This document shows positions 58,901 through 64,000 of a DNA stretch of 64,000 bases, one piece after another. Numbering within the stretch: the stretch's first letter is position 1; the number at the start of each line of letters is the position of its first letter. Origin of the DNA: Chaetorhynchus papuensis (lineage: Eukaryota > Chordata > Aves > Passeriformes > Rhipiduridae); the NCBI GenBank assembly GCA_013396525.1, contig VWYX01000085.1, positions 1,128,938-1,192,937 on the forward strand. Direction: 5' to 3'. The notes below the pieces were generated by a model. That model was not told the DNA's origin, made no database searches, and saw only the letters and a program-made list of their open reading frames with translations. The position numbers and the translations under genes are program-made.

Positions 58901-61852
58901 CCTTATCTAGATAATCAAAAAGATAAGAGGTAGATGGGGTTTGATCAATGTGGCCCCATTTTTTTCATTCAATTCTTTATCTATTTTTCATTGTTGGGAG
59001 GTTCATAAGAGTATACCTTCTTCCTTAGTTGCATGCAACACTAAACTGAAGTTTACAGAGAAGTTTAGACTTTAATGTTGATCTTTTTATTATCATCAAA
59101 TATAATGTAGACACACTGTACTGACCCTGCTCTTGTGAAAACCTACACAAACTAGGAGACATCTGTGTAAAGTGCTGCAACGGATGCCATGAATTCAAAA
59201 TAAAAATTTTAAAATGAAAAGGATAAATATTAAAGGATGGTCTCCCCAAAGTGAATGAGATCCCAACAAGAAAAACTGTATACCTTCCTTATCTCTAGGT
59301 ACTGCTCTGAAAAAGAATCTTAGATCTAATTTTTGAGAAATGTTGACTGCAAAGCACAGAAAGCATATTTGTTGCATTAATAGGAACCATTTTACACAGT
59401 TACTTTTTAAATTAAAACTGCATTTTACAGCGATGCAAAGAACTGCAAAGCTGAAAAGAGGGATTATAAAACAGAAAGGGTAGTCTTCAGTCTAAGAACT
59501 ACTTCTATTGCTCTCCGAGGAGATTTATTACATCCACCATACAGCATGTGTGGAGTTATGCTGATCCTTCACTGGGAGCTAAGTATGCTGATAGTTTTTA
59601 CATTACCAAGCACCACAATAGCAATCCTTGACATTGGTTATAAGTGTCAGATGGAGCCTTCATTAATTGTCATCATCTTTAAGACATAAAAGAAACTCTC
59701 TCTTCTTGAATGTTATAACACAAAAAGTGTACATGTTATCTATATACAGCACGCGCAAAAATGTTTTGTATTGTAATAATAATCATTTAGAATATATGGG
59801 GTAGAAAGTGTACTATTGTTAAACTGTCAGTCAAAACCCTTGTTATACAAGGATAGAACATCACATCCATCTATAACAGCCTTTTCTGTCAGTCAAATGT
59901 GTTGTTCTACACAAATCTAGCATCAATTTGATTTTTAAATTGACAGAGGCTCTAAAACATTATACTGATGTGATACCAATGTGATCTAAGTTGCTGTTGA
60001 TATCAGAATACAACACAGGTTTCCTCTCAGATCTAGTTCTACTTCTGCTTTTAGACATCTGCAGAACATAGATGATTTTGCATATGTAAGTACATGAACA
60101 GTCAATTTAAATTTTTCTTTCATTATGTTCCAAATAAATGTCTGGTGATAATCTCTAATTTTAAATAAGCATAATTTGCAAAGTCTGTATAAGGGTGATG
60201 AAATTATTATTAATATGGATCCTACAAAACCCAAGAAATACTGTTTATCCATTACTTACCTACACTCAGAATAAGATCAGTCCATTTATCTCAGCTATGT
60301 GTTTTATGAAAATTGAGTTAAAAAGCACTGAAGTCCTCCAGCATTTTTCTGTGACATTAGATGCAGAATGAACTGAATGGGACACACTATTAACTCACAA
60401 AAGAAAGCAGAGTTGGACTCTGTCTCTTGTCCCATGGAAAAAATGAACACAAATAAAAAACACAGTAAAATTTAAATTTTATTGTATAAAAAATACAAAA
60501 TAATAAGACAAGCTCTGGCCCTTTTTAACCTATTCCCATGCACACCCTGACATCTACCATTTTCTACTAAGTTACTAATTTTTGTACCTGGGTTCAACAT
60601 AAGCCTGAGAAAGCATATCAAATCAATCTTTTCTATAGACTAACAAATTTAATCATCCCATTTCTACCATCTTTGAAGTGTTAAAGTAAAGGTAATAAAA
60701 AGTACAGGTGACCAAAAGCAACAATAGGTTGTTTAGTTACATTTTTTGATCTTCTTGTTTTTAATTTCATACAGGAATCATTAATCTGCAGTGGTTTATT
60801 AGCATCCTGAAAAGTACTTGGGCATATGCAATGTAGCAGACCTTTTCCATAGGAATAATCAGTAACTTTTAATATATTTGGTATTCACAACTGTATGCAA
60901 TACTACTTAATGACAAGGTTCTAAAATCCTCAAGAGCCCTGGGGGCAAGTCCAAACAAATTGGCTACGGAGAGATCACTGATCACTTTTCCACTTGGGGC
61001 AAGTTCAGATGAACTGCTACTGAGATAGTATCAAAAATCTGTTTTCCACTTTCACTGTTTCAGTAACACCTACAGTCAAAAATCAAGGGTGCCAATGCCT
61101 AAACCATCCCCATTTTCAGAACACTAAAGCTTACAACTCTTAGTTAAGGCACAAGATGCAAGCTCATACTTCAGTTCATCTGCCCAGCTACCATTTTACA
61201 GAACTGAAGTAAAACAGCTGGCTACAGTAACCCTCAATATATCAGACTTAGAACTAAATTATGTTATAACTATTCAACAGTAGTATTCAAAATCAGGCCA
61301 TAAGTCAAAAAAATCCCAATACCTTACTTTTGTTCTTAGCTTCAACACCTTAGCTTTCCAGTAAAGGACCTAATATTTCCATGATTCATTTAAAATTTAA
61401 CACAAAAACTCCCTTATAAGGTCTTACTATTTCAGTCACGTCAGAACTGTGAATGCTTAATACAAAAGAAGTTTGTAAGGCAATCAAGAGTTTACACATA
61501 AAAACTAATCATGTATAATTAACCCAATTAATATCTACAGCAGTATTTACTTAGGTAGTATGTCAAAGGAGGCTAAAATAATAGGCAGCTTTCATACTGG
61601 TACTGTGTACTGTCTTTCCAATCTGAAAAACTGTGCACAGTGCACTGAATACATTCAATTGTTAGTCTTACATTTCATATGGGCAGTAATGTTATGTTAA
61701 CTGCTTGAATTTATGTGCTTTTTAATTCAAGACTGAGTAGTTTTTATCCCTGTCTCAATTACCATTTGAAGTATCTGAACTGGTATTTGAAAGCTGGTCT
61801 ACAATGAAGAAGTGTCAACAAGTCAACTACACAATTTATAGACTTATGGTAT
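55906..61852. other. AT-rich unique DNA, no gene recognised
   Basis: Holds a C-run/A-run patch at 56540-56575, a near-repeated AAGCTATTAAC word at about 57109 and 57128, and an A/C tract at 57743-57767. No interspersed repeat or credible exon was recognised. Confidence 0.5.
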
Positions 61853-61990
61853 GGCTGAGGTCTTGTCCAACTCCTCACTCAAAGCAGGTTGTTAAGAACT
61901 GTGTCCAGTTGAGTTTTAACTACCTCCAGGGATGGAGACTCCATAACCCATCTGAGAAACCTGCTACAGTATTTGATCACCCTTAAAATA
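61853..61990 (-). mobile_element. Small old CR1 fragment, reverse strand
   Basis: Plus-strand words GTGTCCAGTTGAGTTTTAAC, CTCCAGGGATGGAGACTCC, GAAACCTGCTACAGTATTTG and ATCACCCTTAAAAT are the reverse complement of the CR1 segment that follows the reverse transcriptase domain. Both ends are lost, so it lacks the CR1 tail. Confidence 0.82.
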
Positions 61991-64000
61991 TGAGGGACAG
62001 AATAAATTACTCACTCTCAGTCAACCATTATATTGACAAAAATAATATATGCATCATAATTTTGGAAAATGAAAAAAACCAAACAAACCAAAAACTAAAT
62101 CTTTTTTCATGATGTTGCTTACTCTGCTTAGAAAATTGGTCTAGAGATACTAGCAAAGCTTGGAGTATATTTTTCCCCAACAGAAGTTTCCTTCATAAGA
62201 GTGCACGTGCTTGACACTGTAAAAATACATAGGACACAACTCCTCTCTCTGGAAGTTTACAGTATGTCATCAAAGCAAAATTTAGGTCAAAGAACCTTAA
62301 GTAAATAGAAACACACCTAAAATCTTGGAAAATCAGTTTCCCATGGTTACAAAATAGACGTGTTCATTCTCTTTTATGGATAAGCATACATATAAAACTG
62401 AAATTAGCTGAGGTTTGTTTTAACTTTCAACTTTCTTTAACAGTATCTTACATAGCCTAAAATATAACACTAATAAGACTAACTATTCCTTCTTTAAAGA
62501 GTACTGGAGAACCAATCACAAATTACTAAAAAACCCCAAGGAAATTACTGTTTGAAATTTACATGAGTAAGAAAATTTTGATCCATATATTTTATACACT
62601 GGAGGCAAATGTAAGGAAATATATTTACCAAACCATTCACAAGATTTTTCCAGGTATTTTAAATTACAGAGCTAAAGACATTACCATCACAGTATAAGTA
62701 GATATTTGCTACTTTCTACTAGAAACTAAGAAACACATACGGTCAAAAATAAAATAATTATATTATCAAAAAAACTCCCAACAAAACAACAACAAAAAAC
62801 CCAGAACAAACCCCAGGATCTGTTACTTCTCAAATAGCAAAACTGAATTGTGAAAGAGTTTATATAATACCTTAATCTGAAGAAAGTAAAAAAGAAAACA
62901 ATAAACCAAGTTTAAAAGTGAAGGTTAGCACATAAACGCTTCTTCTCCTCCAGCATGTAAATATGAGGATTAATTCTTTCCCCAAATTTGTATTTTCAAA
63001 GAAAACTACATCATGGTTGATTTTCAAATGTACAGAGACAGTCATGGAATACAGCACACAAATTTCCACGCTGAGCATCAAATTCTAATCGTTATTTTGA
63101 TTGATAAAAATGTCAAATGTCTATACACTGTCAATTTGCCTACTGTACAATCACTTTCACTGAAAAACCTGGTCCAAAAAGATATATATATATATAAAAT
63201 ACCAGAAGTTTTTCATCACCAATACACATATATAAAATTATGTTTTATGTGTCATAAACTGTGGAACAGAATCACTTCTCTCCACAGATCTGCATCATCA
63301 CCAGAGCTTCTCCTTGGATGTATCAGGTGGGTATTATTACTTTTTTCCTCCTTCTGTACTTTCATGATTATGCCAGCAGAATACAGTTAGACATACCAAT
63401 CTTAAAATTTCAAAGCACAGAACAGATATTAATTTATGTCTGCAATACTAAGAAGCAAGCAGATATTTTACATACCTGGAAATCAAAGAAAGGTGAAGTG
63501 CTTTGTCTAAAGGCTCTTGGAAGAAATGAGTAACAAAGCAATAATTAAAATTCAACATCAAGCTTCATGTTAATCCTCTAGACCTAACTGTCTTTTTTCA
63601 AAGTGCATGATTTGGAACATCAAAATAAGAATCAATTCAGTCCCTTTTCTCAATACATGCTTTAATGATAAAATAAAACACCACATTCAGCTTCCTCCTC
63701 TGTATTCACACGAACAATCATCTTTCTTAGGAATCAAACTCACAAATTCATTTTGGCTTACAAAGAACAATTACAAAGAAAGTCAAGTCACATGTAAAAT
63801 TTAAATTCCACATTCTATTTGGCTTCTACCTCTGTGTACTGAGGGACCCACAGGAAAACACGCATACGTGCCAGGTATGCTAGTATACCAACTTATACTA
63901 GACCAATTTAATTAGTTTGCTTTCAATGCAAAGGTGCAGCACCTCAGCAATTATGAGATCGTTAATACAAGAGAGCATAACAGCACCTTTAGAGATCTTG
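61991..64000. other. AT-rich unique DNA with A/C tracts, no gene recognised
   Basis: A/C-dominated tracts at 62071-62098 and 62766-62813, and an (AT)n run at 63182-63196. Open frames at 63013-63533 are unrecognised. Confidence 0.5.
63182..63196. repeat. Short (AT)n repeat
   Basis: About seven uninterrupted AT dinucleotides. Confidence 0.9.

Noticed and set aside
1..64000. CRISPR arrays, operons, plasmid or phage features
   Set aside because: No regularly spaced direct repeats, and the repeat content is that of a bird nuclear genome.

Overview
This window looks like AT-rich, gene-poor vertebrate DNA, almost certainly from a bird and probably a passerine. The evidence is the repeat content: at least ten fragments of CR1 LINEs with the typical avian 3' end (ending, read backwards, in AGAATCAC/AGAATCATAG-type octamers), and LTRs of a class I recognise from passerine genomes. 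There are no operons, no intact protein-coding gene and no recognisable tRNA, rRNA or CRISPR array. Apart from repeat-derived frames, open frames run only up to about 150 codons and look like chance. The most likely setting is an intergenic desert or a very long intron.

Layout. 1-14.2 kb: mostly unique AT-rich DNA with one reverse-strand ERVL-type LTR fragment (2464-2775), a 23-nt hairpin (10796-10818) and a 183-nt pure-purine pentanucleotide microsatellite (11406-11588). 14.2-16.4 kb: a cluster of three CR1 pieces. Right after it, at 16488-16641, is the only good candidate exon: long polypyrimidine tract, tandem CAG acceptor, a start codon in strong context and a consensus donor. 16.6-30.8 kb: unique DNA with AT repeats, A/C-only tracts and an unexplained CpG-bearing block at 28.2-28.45 kb. 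30.8-35.2 kb: two old CR1 pieces in opposite orientations and a complete solo LTR (34562-35169) flanked by a 5-bp target duplication. 35.2-46.5 kb: unique DNA, two CR1 3' ends, a G/T-only tract and a perfect 107-bp tandem duplication. 47.9-49.2 kb: a second type of LTR that landed in a CR1 tail and runs into a 640-base assembly gap. 53.9-55.9 kb: the longest CR1, carrying broken endonuclease and reverse transcriptase frames but lacking its 3' end. 55.9-64 kb: unique DNA with one small CR1 remnant.

No genes here work together as a system, and I found no convincing novel biological system. The most useful leads are the candidate 5' exon at 16.5 kb, the unexplained CpG-bearing block at 28.2-28.45 kb, the perfect 107-bp duplication, and the two nearly identical CR1 segments 38 kb apart. 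Repeat family names rest on recognition by eye, not on a database search.
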